Source: Saccharicrinis sp050296935 (GTDB taxonomy: Bacteria; Bacteroidota; Bacteroidia; Bacteroidales; Marinilabiliaceae). Taken from it: a DNA stretch of 64,000 bases. Both the position numbers and the translations under genes were made by a program. The DNA is taken from contig JBNKRV010000074.1 of NCBI GenBank assembly GCA_050296935.1, forward strand, positions 22,772 to 86,771, read 5' to 3'. Every line of letters starts with the position of its first letter. Positions within the stretch are counted from its first letter, which is position 1. Shown here piece by piece: positions 1 to 9,486 of the stretch. The notes below the pieces were generated by a model. It made no database searches. It saw only the letters and a program-made list of their open reading frames with translations, and was not told the origin of the DNA.

Positions 1-1
1 G

Positions 2-475
2 AAACACATGGAGTATCTTGAAACTGTCATTACTTCAACAGGTAAATTGATTTTTGATACCAGGAATCGTTTACGCTGGGAGTATCAAAAACCTTTTGAG
101 TATTTAATAACGATCAATAATGGTCAATTTACAATTAGTACCGATGGTGAAACAAATACATACGATATTAATTCTAATCAGATGTTTTCTAAGATTAGTG
201 AATTAATAATCAGTTCGGTAAATGGAACCATTTTTACAGACTCTAATTTTAATGTTCAGGCATTTGATAAGGAGAATGAATATGTGATTTATCTTGAACC
301 CAATATTCCGGAATTGAAAGAGGTTTTGAATAAAATTGAAATGCACATTGCTCAAAAGGATTTTTCAGTGAACAAGGTAGTGATGTATGAAATGGATGAT
401 AATTATACGGAGATCAGTTTTATAAATAAGAAGTTTAATGAAAGTTTACCTAATCATATCTTTACTGCTAATTAG
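2..475 (+). CDS. LolA-like outer-membrane lipoprotein carrier, 5' end outside window
   Basis: The reading frame is open to the left edge. The first ATG, at 8, is probably internal, because LolA-family proteins carry a signal peptide and about 25 more residues before this point. The visible part starts in the family's early strand region (GKLIF, then RLRWEYQKPFEY), which matches the LolA pattern of a short 'S.G.l.f' strand followed by 'lrWeY..P'. LolA carries lipoproteins across the periplasm. LolA-like proteins are standard members of aryl-polyene and flexirubin clusters, where they are thought to carry the lipid product. The 3' end overlaps the next gene by 38 bases, so the two are probably translationally coupled. 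The family call is by motif only. Confidence 0.72.
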   Translation, partial: KHMEYLETVITSTGKLIFDTRNRLRWEYQKPFEYLITINNGQFTISTDGETNTYDINSNQMFSKISELIISSVNGTIFTDSNFNVQAFDKENEYVIYLEPNIPELKEVLNKIEMHIAQKDFSVNKVVMYEMDDNYTEISFINKKFNESLPNHIFTAN

Positions 476-1025
476 TTTGTGCTTCTCTTCCTGTTCTTCG
501 ACAAAGAATTTTAATTCTGAGGTAAAGGATATTCTGCAACCATTAACCGGCGGAAATAAATCGGCACTATACAAAGTCAGGATAAAAGTGTTTGATAACT
601 TTTTTTCAGGACTGGTACTTTTTAAATACAATAAGGATAGGAATGATTACAATATTGTTTTGTTTACAGAGGTTGGTCTTACGTTGTGCGAGTTCTATTT
701 TGTCAATAATCAAATGGAAATTAAAAAAGCCAGCAGTTTATTTCAGAGTAAAATAGCTCAGAAAACACTTGCTGAAGATTTTGGATATCTGATTTGTGAA
801 ACAGGAGAACTAAAACAAGTGTCTGACGACGTATTTATTAATTCAGAGAAGATTAGATATACTATTAGTGCAGAAGACCAAGTGAATAGGATTAGAAAGA
901 GGAGGTTGATAAATGGTATTGAAATAGATCTCGAAAATTACTCACAAGGTGTTCCTTCAAGTATAAAGTTCAATCACCATGGTATAAAGTTTAATATGGA
1001 GTTATCTCTGCTAAAAGTAAGTTAG
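438..1025 (+). CDS. Predicted lipoprotein in the polyene-type cluster
   Basis: The protein has 195 residues. It opens with a hydrophobic signal (MKVYLIISLLLISLCFSSC) and a lipobox whose lipidated cysteine is most likely Cys19, so it should be anchored in a membrane facing the periplasm. The rest is beta-rich with no motif I recognise. It starts inside the end of the LolA-like gene and ends one base before the dehydratase gene, so it belongs to the same transcript. A small lipoprotein beside LolA and an MMPL exporter could help move or hold the pigment-like lipid, but that is an inference from position only. Confidence 0.7.
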   Translation: MKVYLIISLLLISLCFSSCSSTKNFNSEVKDILQPLTGGNKSALYKVRIKVFDNFFSGLVLFKYNKDRNDYNIVLFTEVGLTLCEFYFVNNQMEIKKASSLFQSKIAQKTLAEDFGYLICETGELKQVSDDVFINSEKIRYTISAEDQVNRIRKRRLINGIEIDLENYSQGVPSSIKFNHHGIKFNMELSLLKVS

Positions 1026-1026
1026 T

Positions 1027-1395
1027 ATGTTGTTGAATGATTTTTTTACATATAACGTTGTTGATAAAGAACAAGATAAATGGAATTGTCAGATTGAGAT
1101 TAATCCTGACCATGAAATTTACAAAGGTCATTTTCCGGGTTTACCGATAATGCCGGGTGTTTGTCAGGTTCAGATCGTTCAGGAGGTTATCAGTGATCTT
1201 TTAAAAATGAAATATAAGTTACGGGGAGCGAGAGATATAAAGTTCTTAAATTTTATTGATCCCCGGCAAACTACTGAATTAAATCTGGAATTATCAGTAA
1301 AGCAAAATGAAGAAGATTCTATTTCGGTTTCTGCATTAATGCTTAATGAGGAGGTTAACTTTTTAAAAATGCGATCTGTTTTTTCGAAGCTATAA
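1027..1395 (+). CDS. FabZ/ApeI-like 3-hydroxyacyl-ACP dehydratase (hotdog fold)
   Basis: The protein has 122 residues with the hotdog dehydratase signature GHFPGLPIMPGV at residues 34-45. His35 corresponds to the catalytic histidine of FabZ. In FabZ the acidic partner sits four residues after the final Val of this motif. Here that position is Gln49, so the usual His/Glu pair is not complete. The family removes water from 3-hydroxyacyl-ACP and, in polyene clusters, makes the double bonds of the chain. The stop codon overlaps the start of the glycosyltransferase gene by one base. The fold is clear, but normal dehydratase activity is uncertain because of Gln49. Confidence 0.85.
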   Translation: MLLNDFFTYNVVDKEQDKWNCQIEINPDHEIYKGHFPGLPIMPGVCQVQIVQEVISDLLKMKYKLRGARDIKFLNFIDPRQTTELNLELSVKQNEEDSISVSALMLNEEVNFLKMRSVFSKL

Positions 1396-2591
1396 TGAAC
1401 GGAGAATTGAAAAATATGAGTCTGGCGGAGGAGTTTGATTTACTGAAATGTTGTGTTATTATACCAACCTATAATAATGAGCAATCATTAGCCGAAGTGA
1501 TTGAGGATGTAAAAAAATATACATCCAATGTGATTGTTGTTAATGATGGAAGTACCGATTCCACAAGTCAGATATTACTGGATTTGGACGGGGTTGATAT
1601 TATAAATTACCCCAATAACAAGGGAAAAGGTTATGCCATTCGACAAGGATTTAAAAAAGCTCTTGATCTGGGGTTTCATTATGCAATAACCATTGATTCA
1701 GATGGCCAGCATTATGCCAGAGACCTTTCTGTATTTATAAATTATTTGAAAGAAAATTCAAATTGCTTATTGATTGGTTCCCGTTTTATGGAGGGAAAAG
1801 ATCAGCCAAAAGCAAGTGAATTTGCCAATAAATTCTCCAATTTCTGGTTTCAGGTCGAAACGGGAATTAAGTTGTCGGATACGCAATCCGGATACCGTTT
1901 ATATCCCATCAAAGCCATGGAAAAAAAGAAGTGGTTTTGTAATAAATATGAGTTTGAAACTGAAGTAATCGTAAGAGCTGCATGGCAAGGTTTAAAAGTA
2001 AATTGTGTGCCAATAGATGTTTTCTATCCACGTCAGGAGGAGCGGGTAACTCATTTTCGACCTTTCAAAGATTTTTTCAGAATCAGTGTATTAAATACGA
2101 TTCTGGTCACACTTGCTTTTTTATTTTATCGCCCTAAAATGATTTTTCGGGAGTTTAAAGGTAAAAGTATAAAAGAAATCTACCACACTTATGTGCGTAA
2201 TTCAAACGAAACCATTGGAAGGATGGCCGCAGCCATTGGTTTTGGTGTGTTTATGGGAGTTCTTCCGGTTTGGGGATATCAATTGCTGATCGGGTTTTTA
2301 TTCGCACACTGGTTTAAACTCAATAAGGCCTTGTTTTTTATAGCTGCAAATATTAGTATTCCTCCTATGATTCCATTTATTCTTTATTTGAGCTACGTAA
2401 CCGGTAGCTTTTTGATGGGGCAAGGAAGCTGGACGGTGAATACTGATTTAAATATTCAGTCCATCTCAACAGATATTAAACAGTATTTAATAGGAGCCAC
2501 TGGATTAGCTATTATTATGGGCGGTATGTTTTATGTAGCATCCTATTTAATTCTCTCACTTTTTAAATCGATGAACAAGCAAAATGCATAA
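1395..2591 (+). CDS. Family 2 glycosyltransferase with C-terminal DUF2062 membrane domain
   Basis: Residues about 18-230 are a GT-A fold: CCVIIPTYNNE near the start, VVNDGSTDS for nucleotide binding, and a DSD metal motif at Asp101-Asp103. A hydrophobic segment near residue 236 leads into a DUF2062 region at about 270-395, with GVFMGVLPVWGYQ and several membrane helices. The same fusion of glycosyltransferase and DUF2062 occurs in aryl-polyene clusters, where it may glycosylate or anchor the lipid product at the inner membrane. The gene starts on the stop of the dehydratase gene (ATAATG) and overlaps the next gene by 8 bases, showing tight coupling. The substrate cannot be read from the sequence. 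Confidence 0.85.
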   Translation: MNGELKNMSLAEEFDLLKCCVIIPTYNNEQSLAEVIEDVKKYTSNVIVVNDGSTDSTSQILLDLDGVDIINYPNNKGKGYAIRQGFKKALDLGFHYAITIDSDGQHYARDLSVFINYLKENSNCLLIGSRFMEGKDQPKASEFANKFSNFWFQVETGIKLSDTQSGYRLYPIKAMEKKKWFCNKYEFETEVIVRAAWQGLKVNCVPIDVFYPRQEERVTHFRPFKDFFRISVLNTILVTLAFLFYRPKMIFREFKGKSIKEIYHTYVRNSNETIGRMAAAIGFGVFMGVLPVWGYQLLIGFLFAHWFKLNKALFFIAANISIPPMIPFILYLSYVTGSFLMGQGSWTVNTDLNIQSISTDIKQYLIGATGLAIIMGGMFYVASYLILSLFKSMNKQNA

Positions 2592-5500
2592 GTTCTTTTT
2601 ATTTATAAATTCGCGATTGGCAGGTAAAGGGAAATGGATGTTTGCATCTGTTTTGATTTTAACAGGGATTCTTACCTGCTTTATATATCAGATAAAGATG
2701 GAAGAGGATATTTCTTCTTTGATACCCATGGACGATCGGATTGCTGAAATGAGCCATACATTTACCAATTCAAAGTTTGCCGATCAGATAATATTTACAG
2801 TTTCATTAAAAGATACAAACAGAGTTGATGAAAAAAAATTAATTCAGGTAATAGATTCGCTTGGTAATTTTTTATCACAGGATACATCTATGGTAAAAGA
2901 GATACGTTGTGTAGTCGATGAGGCTGCAACAACAAAGGTGTATAATTACTTTTATCAAAACCTTCCTTTCTACATGACGGAGGCAGATTATGCTTATTTA
3001 GATACAATTGTTTCTGAAGAGCATTTGAATGCTTTAATGAAAAAGAACTATAGAAGTATCATTGCTCCAACCGGGTTCGGAACCAGTAGATATATTTTAA
3101 AAGATCCCTTAAGTCTGGTACCTGGATTTTTAAAAAAGTTAGAATCTTTCCAGTTGGATAAGAATTTTGAACTTTATAAATCACACATCTTTACAAAGGA
3201 TAAAAAACATGTCCTTGCCTTTTTAGATCCCGTGTTCTCATCAAAAAACACAAAGCAAAACCGTCTTTTAATTAAAAAGATAGATCAATATCTGGAACAT
3301 TCTATGTCAGAAGATATTCATGTGGAGTATTATGGAGGAACAGTAGTTGCAGTGGCTAATGCCAACCGGATTCAAAAAGATATTGTATCCACCATAAGTA
3401 TTGCAGTTATCCTGTTGTTATTACTTTTTGTTTTTGTATTTAAAAATATCAAAGTATTGTTTTTCCTGTTTTTTCCAGTGGTTTTAGGTGTCGGGATTTC
3501 AATAGTACTGTTATCATTTATGTACTCCACCATATCGGCAATCGCCTTGGGTGTCGGAGCTGTTTTAATAGGGATTTCAATAGATTTTTCATTGCATTAT
3601 TTTTCGCATGTACGATACGGACATAGCGCGGAAGAGATTATAAAAGATATTTCAAATCCGGTAATAATGAGTAGTTTAACTACAGCAAGTGCCTTTTTGT
3701 GTTTAAATGTAGTAAACTCTGAAGCATTAAACCAGCTTGGTTTGTTTGCCGGTATGAGCGTATTGGCTTCTTCAATATTGGTTCTGATATTGCTTCCTAT
3801 GCTATTTAGGAAAAAAGGAAAGGTGCAACCAACCCGGAATCATACGATTATAGATAAATTTGCAGGATACGAATTCCATAAAAACAAATACTGGATTTTG
3901 GGAGTATTTGTCTTTACAGTCGTATTATCTTTTTTTGGTAGAGAAATTTCATTTGATGCCGATATAGCGAATCTGAATTATTTACCGGAAGATTTAAGTA
4001 TCGCAGAACAAAATCTGAAAAGTATTAGTGCTGAAACAGCAAGTGCAGTTTATGTTATTACGGATGACTCTACACTCAATGGAGCCCTGGAAAAACTAGA
4101 AAAGAACAAAGCCGTTTTTGATGATTTGGTAAAGAAGGGAATAATTGCTTCTCTGAGTACAGTAAATACCTTGCTGATGTCAGAATCACAACAAAAAGCC
4201 AGAATTGAACAATGGAATCAGTTTTGGGAAGAGAAAGGCTTGCACTCTGTGATTAAAAAAATTGATAACGCAGGAGTCAGCAATCATTTTAAATCAGGAA
4301 CTTTTAAATCATTTTTTACTACCTTAAGTAAACAATATACTACCATTAGCTATTCTGATACTGAGCCGATTCGAAAACTATTTCTGTCAAATTTAATGAG
4401 TGAGAATGAATCAAAAGTATCACTTGTTTCTATTTGTAAAGTTGATCAGTCAAAAAAGGATGACTTTTTTAATGCCCTTAAAGGAGTAGAGAATATACTG
4501 GTGTTGGACAAGCAATTCTTCACCAATCAGTTTTTTGAGATTTTAAAGGATGATTTCAATAAGCTCATCAATTACTCCATGATAGTTGTTTTTTTAATTG
4601 TACTGCTTTTTTGGGGGCGATTTGAGCTGGCCTTAATAACCTTTATTCCTATTGTATTAAGTTGGCAATGGACCATTGGCTTAATGGGATTGTTCGGGGT
4701 TGAGTTTAATATCTTTAACATCATCATATGTACCTTTATTTTTGGTTTGGGTATTGACTACTCCATTTTTGTTATGCAAGGTTTAATCAATAATTATAAG
4801 TACGGAGGTGGTAATATATTGCCCTATAAGGTATCCATCATTTTAAGTGTATCAACTACATTAATTGGTGTTGGGGTATTAATATTTGCCAGGCATCCTG
4901 CATTAAAGTCCATTGCTCTGGTAACTATTTTCGGAATATTGTCGGTTGTAATCATCACATTTACAATTCTGCCTTTTTTATTCAGTTTTCTGACACAAAC
5001 TAAGGGGAAGAAAAGACAATTTCCCATCATCCTGCTTGATATAATTGTATCCATTACTTCTTTTATGGTTTTTTTAGCCGGTGTTATTTTTTTATCGGCT
5101 TTGGTAATTATTTTTAAGTACACTCCTTTCTTTTCAGATGCTAAAAAGAAAATCATCCATTATTTACTATACTTGATATGTAAGTTAGTGGTGGGTATTA
5201 ATTTCTTATTCAGGAAGGAATATATCGATAAGTACAAGATGAATCTGGATAAGCCGGTGGTATTGGTTTGTAATCATCAATCTCATTTGGATATTGCACT
5301 GATATTACTGTTGAGTCCTAAAATATTTGTGCTCACAAATGAATGGGTATGGAAGAATCCTTTTTATGGTTTAATTATACGATACATTGACTTTTATCCC
5401 ATTTACACAGGAATCGAAAAAGGTTTTGAAAAGATTAAGGCAAAGGTAGAAAAAGGTTATTCGGTTCTTGTTTTTCCAGAAGGAACCCGGACAAAAGATG

Positions 5501-6420
5501 GTAAAATATTTCGTTTTCATCAAGGTGCATTCAGTCTGGCCGATTATTTAGGATTGGACATTCTACCCATTCTATTGCATGGAGCATATAATTGCATGCC
5601 TAAAACAGAGTTTTTTCTGAGAGCAGGTCATATCACACTTAAGTTTTTTGATAGAATCAAAGTGGAACCTGCTGACGTGGATAATGGAATTACTTACCTG
5701 CCGCAGGCAAAAAAACTGACAGCCTTTTATCGAGCGCAATATGCTTTGTTGAGAAAGGAAAAAGAGACCGTAGATTTCTTTGCCCGTAGATTAATTAATC
5801 AATATGTGTATAAAGGACCCGTTTTAGAATGGTACCTGAGAGTTAAAATAGCTTTAGAAAAAAACTACCGCTTTTACGATGAGTTACTACCCGAAAAAGG
5901 AAAGATAATTGATGTGGGTTGTGGATATGGATTTCTATCGAATATGCTTTGCTTTACCTCCGATCAAAGAGAGATTGTTGGTTGGGATTATGACAATGAA
6001 AAGATTGCGGTTGCAGGGGCAATAGCCAATGGTTCAGGTAAAGTGTCTTTTATAGAGAAAGATATTGTAAAAGAGAGTTTTGAACCTGCTGATGTTTATG
6101 TTTTCAATGATGTACTCCATTATTTCTCGCCCGAACGTCAGTTATCTGTGTTAAGCAAAGCTTATCAGCAATTAAATGAAGGTGGTTCAATAGTGATTAG
6201 AGACGCAGATACCGAGCTCAAAGAGCGTACGAAATATACGTATTTAACTGAGTTTTTTTCCATCAGATTATTAGGCTTTAATAAAATGGACTACGAACTT
6301 TCATTCTTTTCATCAAGTAATATTAAAAAGTTTGCCAGAGATAACAATATGAATTTTGAAATGGTTGATAATTCAAAATACACTTCAAATTTAACATATA
6401 TATTAAGAAAGGCTCAATAA
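2584..6420 (+). CDS. Three-part fusion: MMPL/RND exporter, PlsC acyltransferase, SAM methyltransferase
   Basis: The protein has 1278 residues. Residues 1 to about 860 are an RND/MMPL-type exporter: one N-terminal helix, a periplasmic domain, and two membrane bundles with the repeated motifs GVGAVLIGISIDFSLHYF (near 323) and GLGIDYSIFVMQG (near 722). A PlsC acyltransferase follows, with NHQSHLD near 897-903 and FPEGTR at 964-969. The last 200 residues are a class I methyltransferase with IIDVGCGYGF starting at 1108. Exporter, acyltransferase and methyltransferase are usually separate genes in polyene clusters. The fusion suggests that acyl transfer and methylation occur at the cytoplasmic mouth of the exporter. 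There is no internal stop or frame change, so the fusion is real in this sequence. Confidence 0.9.
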   Translation: MHKFFLFINSRLAGKGKWMFASVLILTGILTCFIYQIKMEEDISSLIPMDDRIAEMSHTFTNSKFADQIIFTVSLKDTNRVDEKKLIQVIDSLGNFLSQDTSMVKEIRCVVDEAATTKVYNYFYQNLPFYMTEADYAYLDTIVSEEHLNALMKKNYRSIIAPTGFGTSRYILKDPLSLVPGFLKKLESFQLDKNFELYKSHIFTKDKKHVLAFLDPVFSSKNTKQNRLLIKKIDQYLEHSMSEDIHVEYYGGTVVAVANANRIQKDIVSTISIAVILLLLLFVFVFKNIKVLFFLFFPVVLGVGISIVLLSFMYSTISAIALGVGAVLIGISIDFSLHYFSHVRYGHSAEEIIKDISNPVIMSSLTTASAFLCLNVVNSEALNQLGLFAGMSVLASSILVLILLPMLFRKKGKVQPTRNHTIIDKFAGYEFHKNKYWILGVFVFTVVLSFFGREISFDADIANLNYLPEDLSIAEQNLKSISAETASAVYVITDDSTLNGALEKLEKNKAVFDDLVKKGIIASLSTVNTLLMSESQQKARIEQWNQFWEEKGLHSVIKKIDNAGVSNHFKSGTFKSFFTTLSKQYTTISYSDTEPIRKLFLSNLMSENESKVSLVSICKVDQSKKDDFFNALKGVENILVLDKQFFTNQFFEILKDDFNKLINYSMIVVFLIVLLFWGRFELALITFIPIVLSWQWTIGLMGLFGVEFNIFNIIICTFIFGLGIDYSIFVMQGLINNYKYGGGNILPYKVSIILSVSTTLIGVGVLIFARHPALKSIALVTIFGILSVVIITFTILPFLFSFLTQTKGKKRQFPIILLDIIVSITSFMVFLAGVIFLSALVIIFKYTPFFSDAKKKIIHYLLYLICKLVVGINFLFRKEYIDKYKMNLDKPVVLVCNHQSHLDIALILLLSPKIFVLTNEWVWKNPFYGLIIRYIDFYPIYTGIEKGFEKIKAKVEKGYSVLVFPEGTRTKDGKIFRFHQGAFSLADYLGLDILPILLHGAYNCMPKTEFFLRAGHITLKFFDRIKVEPADVDNGITYLPQAKKLTAFYRAQYALLRKEKETVDFFARRLINQYVYKGPVLEWYLRVKIALEKNYRFYDELLPEKGKIIDVGCGYGFLSNMLCFTSDQREIVGWDYDNEKIAVAGAIANGSGKVSFIEKDIVKESFEPADVYVFNDVLHYFSPERQLSVLSKAYQQLNEGGSIVIRDADTELKERTKYTYLTEFFSIRLLGFNKMDYELSFFSSSNIKKFARDNNMNFEMVDNSKYTSNLTYILRKAQ

Positions 6421-6422
6421 GG

Positions 6423-7907
6423 ATGACTACATATGATATTGTTGTAATTGGAAGTGGACTAGCAGGTTTACAATGTGCGTACCTTTTGAGTAAAGAGGGG
6501 TATCATGTTTGTGTGGTTGATAAAAACGACCGCATTGGAGGTATGATGCAATCATTTGTCCGTGACGGTGTGGTTTTTAATACTGGCCTCAATTATACAG
6601 AAAGTCTTGGGCAAGAAGAAGTTTTATATCAATACTTTAAGCTTTTTGGATTAATAGGAAATATTACTCTTAAACAGTTAGATAAAGATAGGTCAGATGT
6701 TATTACTCTTGGAGAGAAAGAATATAGTATTCCGCAAGGCCATGAAAATTACCAGGAAAAATTAAAATCGTATTTCCCTGAAGAGGCTGACGGAATTGAG
6801 AAATATATCAAGCAACTTGCAAAGGTTTGTCATTCATTTCCATTATATAAGTTAGAAGATAAATATACAGGCTTTGCCATGGAGAGTCCATATATGTCTG
6901 TTTCTGCTTTTGATTTTATCAATGATATCATTCAGGATTCCGATTTGCGGGGTTTGCTGGCCGGAACCAATATTCTTTATGCCGGAAAAAAAGATCAGAC
7001 TCCGTTATATACGCATGCACTCATTAATTATTCATTTATAAAAAGCTCTTGGCGGGTAATGGAGGGAGGTAGTGGTATTGCCAATGTGTTGGCAAAAGGA
7101 GTGCGTCAAAATGGAGGTACGGTTATCAGAAATGCAGAAGTTGCCGGTATTACAGTAAATAACGGGCAGGTAAACCATTTGGTACTTAAAAATGGTGAGT
7201 GTATTCACGGAAATAATTTTGTATCAAGCTTACATCCCAAAACCTTAATACCACTGGTTGAGGAGGGTGGATTAAAAAAAGTGTTTAAAAACAGGATTTT
7301 ATCACTCGAAGATTCAATCGGCATGTTTTCGATATATGTGGTGCTTGAAAAGAATACTGTAAAATATCAGAATTATAACCATCATTATTTTAAAACCAAT
7401 AATGTATGGACTACCAGTGGAAGTAACTGGCCTGATAATTTTTTGCTTTATACCCAGTTCAATAAAAAAACAGGTGAATATGCTGATGGATTAACCATTA
7501 TATCTTATATGAATTTTAAAGAGGTTGAAAAATGGAGTAATTCAAGCGTTGAAGACAGAGGAGAGGATTACATAAGATTTAAGGAAGAGAAGGCTCGGAA
7601 ATTATTGGCTCTGGCAGAAAATAAAATACCCGGATTAAGAAAGTATATCAAATCCTATTATACTTCCACGCCATTAACATATCGCGATTACACAGGTTCG
7701 GCCAATGGATCGGCCTACGGATTAATTAAAGATTATAGAAATCCAACCTATTCTATATTGCATCCCAAAACAAGATTGAAGAACTTATTTTTTACAGGTC
7801 AGAATTTAAATATGCATGGCATTTTAGGTGTTTCAATAAGCTCGGTTTTAACTTGTTCGAGTTTTTTAGGTGAAGAATATTTATACAATAAATTAATTAG
7901 TGTTTGA
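6423..7907 (+). CDS. FAD-dependent oxidoreductase, CrtI / retinol saturase-like (first of a pair)
   Basis: The protein has 494 residues. The N-terminal dinucleotide-binding motif GSGLAG is at 10-15, followed by an acidic end-of-strand region (VVDKNDRIGG). The C-terminal FAD motif reads FFTGQNLNMHGILGVSIS, as in phytoene desaturases and retinol saturases. Such enzymes add or remove hydrogens at conjugated double bonds and suit a polyene pathway. The gene starts 2 bases after the fusion gene and ends 3 bases before its paralogue, with which it shares sequence along its whole length (for example PLTYRDYTG near the C-terminus). Substrate and direction of reaction are unknown. Confidence 0.87.
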   Translation: MTTYDIVVIGSGLAGLQCAYLLSKEGYHVCVVDKNDRIGGMMQSFVRDGVVFNTGLNYTESLGQEEVLYQYFKLFGLIGNITLKQLDKDRSDVITLGEKEYSIPQGHENYQEKLKSYFPEEADGIEKYIKQLAKVCHSFPLYKLEDKYTGFAMESPYMSVSAFDFINDIIQDSDLRGLLAGTNILYAGKKDQTPLYTHALINYSFIKSSWRVMEGGSGIANVLAKGVRQNGGTVIRNAEVAGITVNNGQVNHLVLKNGECIHGNNFVSSLHPKTLIPLVEEGGLKKVFKNRILSLEDSIGMFSIYVVLEKNTVKYQNYNHHYFKTNNVWTTSGSNWPDNFLLYTQFNKKTGEYADGLTIISYMNFKEVEKWSNSSVEDRGEDYIRFKEEKARKLLALAENKIPGLRKYIKSYYTSTPLTYRDYTGSANGSAYGLIKDYRNPTYSILHPKTRLKNLFFTGQNLNMHGILGVSISSVLTCSSFLGEEYLYNKLISV

Positions 7908-7910
7908 GGT

Positions 7911-9425
7911 ATGGAATACAATAATACTTTTGATATTGCAATTATTGGTAGCGGACTGGGCGGACTGGCGTGTGGCAGCATTTTAAGTCAGAAAGGTTAT
8001 AAAGTGGGTATTCTGGAACAACATTATCAAATAGGGGGATGTCTTCAGGACTTTAAAAGAAAGGGCGTGTTGTTTGATACAGGTATGCACTATATTGGAA
8101 GTTACGACGATGGACAAATCCTTAATACCCTTTTTAGGTTTTTTGGTATTTATGATAAGATAAAAGCCTCAAGGCTAGATGAACAGGGGTTTGATGTAAT
8201 CAATATTGCCGGAGAGGAATTTAATATTCCTCAGGGAACAGAAAACTTTAAAAAGGCTTTGAACTCAAAATTTCCGGAAGAAAGAGAAGCCATCCGTAAA
8301 TATTTCGAAAAGCTTCAGAAAATATATGATTCTGTAGATGTTATCAACTTAAGAGATATTCAGACAGCAGATTTATTACAAAAAATCGGATTGGATGAAA
8401 ATGTATATGATTTTGTTTCATCCTTAACTGATAATGTTGATTTACAAAACGTACTATGTGGTTTAAACCCATTGTATGCCGGAAAAAAGGAATCTGCATC
8501 TTTATTCATTCATTCGATAATTACACTCTTTTATCTGCAAAGTGCATATAAGCTGGATAATGGAGGAGGAGAAATTGCCCGGGCCTTCCGGAAGATCATT
8601 GAAAGCAACGGAGGTATAGTCAGGACAAAAGCAAAGGTTCGTTCTCTGATTTGTGAGGATGGAAATGTGAAAACCTTAGTGCTTGATTCAGGAGAAGAAA
8701 TCAAAGCCAGTCAGTTTATTTCCAACATTGATCCGTTAACTACCATGGATATGCTGGAGGGTGCAAATATCAGAAAGGTTTTTATACGCAGGTTAAAAGA
8801 GCAGGAACAAACTATATCTTGCTTTTCGGTTTATATAAAACTGAAAGAAAAGACTTTTAAATATTTAAATGCAAATTATTATTACTACAACGAAAATAAT
8901 GTTTGGGTTATAGACGACTATTCTGTGGATAACTGGCCTCAGGGGTATATGATTTTTTCAAATGAGAGTCATCTGAACAGAGGTTTTTCCGAAAGTATTA
9001 TAATTATTTCACCAATGGATTTTGCCGAAATGGAGCCCTGGGAAAATACAACTATTGAAAACCGGGGAGCCTCATATCTGAAAATGAAAGAGGAAAAAAC
9101 GGAACTCCTGATTGATCTGGTGGAAAAAACATTTCCTGAAATAAGATCCTGTATACAGGATACGTACTCCTCATCGCCCCTGACCTACAGAGATTATACA
9201 GGAGTCAGGCGCGGTGCCATGTACGGGGTTTTAACAGATAGCAGAAATCCGTACGATTCTCAGGTGATGCCTAAAACAAGGGTTAAGAACCTCTTTTTAA
9301 CAGGACAAAATGTGAATATGCATGGTGTTTTAGGAGTATCAGTAGGTGCTCTGTTAACTTGTGGCGAAATCCTTGGGATCAATAATATTATGGCTGATGT
9401 GCGTAAACACACCATTAATAAATAG
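7911..9425 (+). CDS. FAD-dependent oxidoreductase, CrtI / retinol saturase-like (second of a pair)
   Basis: The protein has 504 residues and is a full-length paralogue of the preceding gene. It has GSGLGG at 13-18 and LTGQNVNMHGVLGVSVG near the C-terminus. Motif order and spacing match, so the pair probably arose by tandem duplication and then diverged. Both keep the FAD-binding residues, which suggests two different substrates or two successive steps rather than redundancy. The stop codon (TAG, 9423-9425) lies across the junction with a small 47-bp inverted-repeat element: its last two bases are the first two of the element. The original C-terminus may therefore have been slightly different. 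Confidence 0.87.
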   Translation: MEYNNTFDIAIIGSGLGGLACGSILSQKGYKVGILEQHYQIGGCLQDFKRKGVLFDTGMHYIGSYDDGQILNTLFRFFGIYDKIKASRLDEQGFDVINIAGEEFNIPQGTENFKKALNSKFPEEREAIRKYFEKLQKIYDSVDVINLRDIQTADLLQKIGLDENVYDFVSSLTDNVDLQNVLCGLNPLYAGKKESASLFIHSIITLFYLQSAYKLDNGGGEIARAFRKIIESNGGIVRTKAKVRSLICEDGNVKTLVLDSGEEIKASQFISNIDPLTTMDMLEGANIRKVFIRRLKEQEQTISCFSVYIKLKEKTFKYLNANYYYYNENNVWVIDDYSVDNWPQGYMIFSNESHLNRGFSESIIIISPMDFAEMEPWENTTIENRGASYLKMKEEKTELLIDLVEKTFPEIRSCIQDTYSSSPLTYRDYTGVRRGAMYGVLTDSRNPYDSQVMPKTRVKNLFLTGQNVNMHGVLGVSVGALLTCGEILGINNIMADVRKHTINK

Positions 9426-9470
9426 AGTCTGTCCATAAAGTCGGGTGTCAGGACTTTGTTGACGAACACT
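9424..9470. repeat. Shrunken copy (47 bp) of the 143-bp inverted-repeat element
   Basis: The left end AGAGTCTGTCCATAAAGTC and the right end GACTTTGTTGACGAACACT match the two ends of the longer copies at 56600-56742 and elsewhere, but almost the whole interior is missing. It is flanked on both sides by AAAT, which may be a target duplication. It lies between two genes of the cluster that read in the same direction. Confidence 0.75.
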
Positions 9471-9486
9471 AAATAGAAATTATAAA

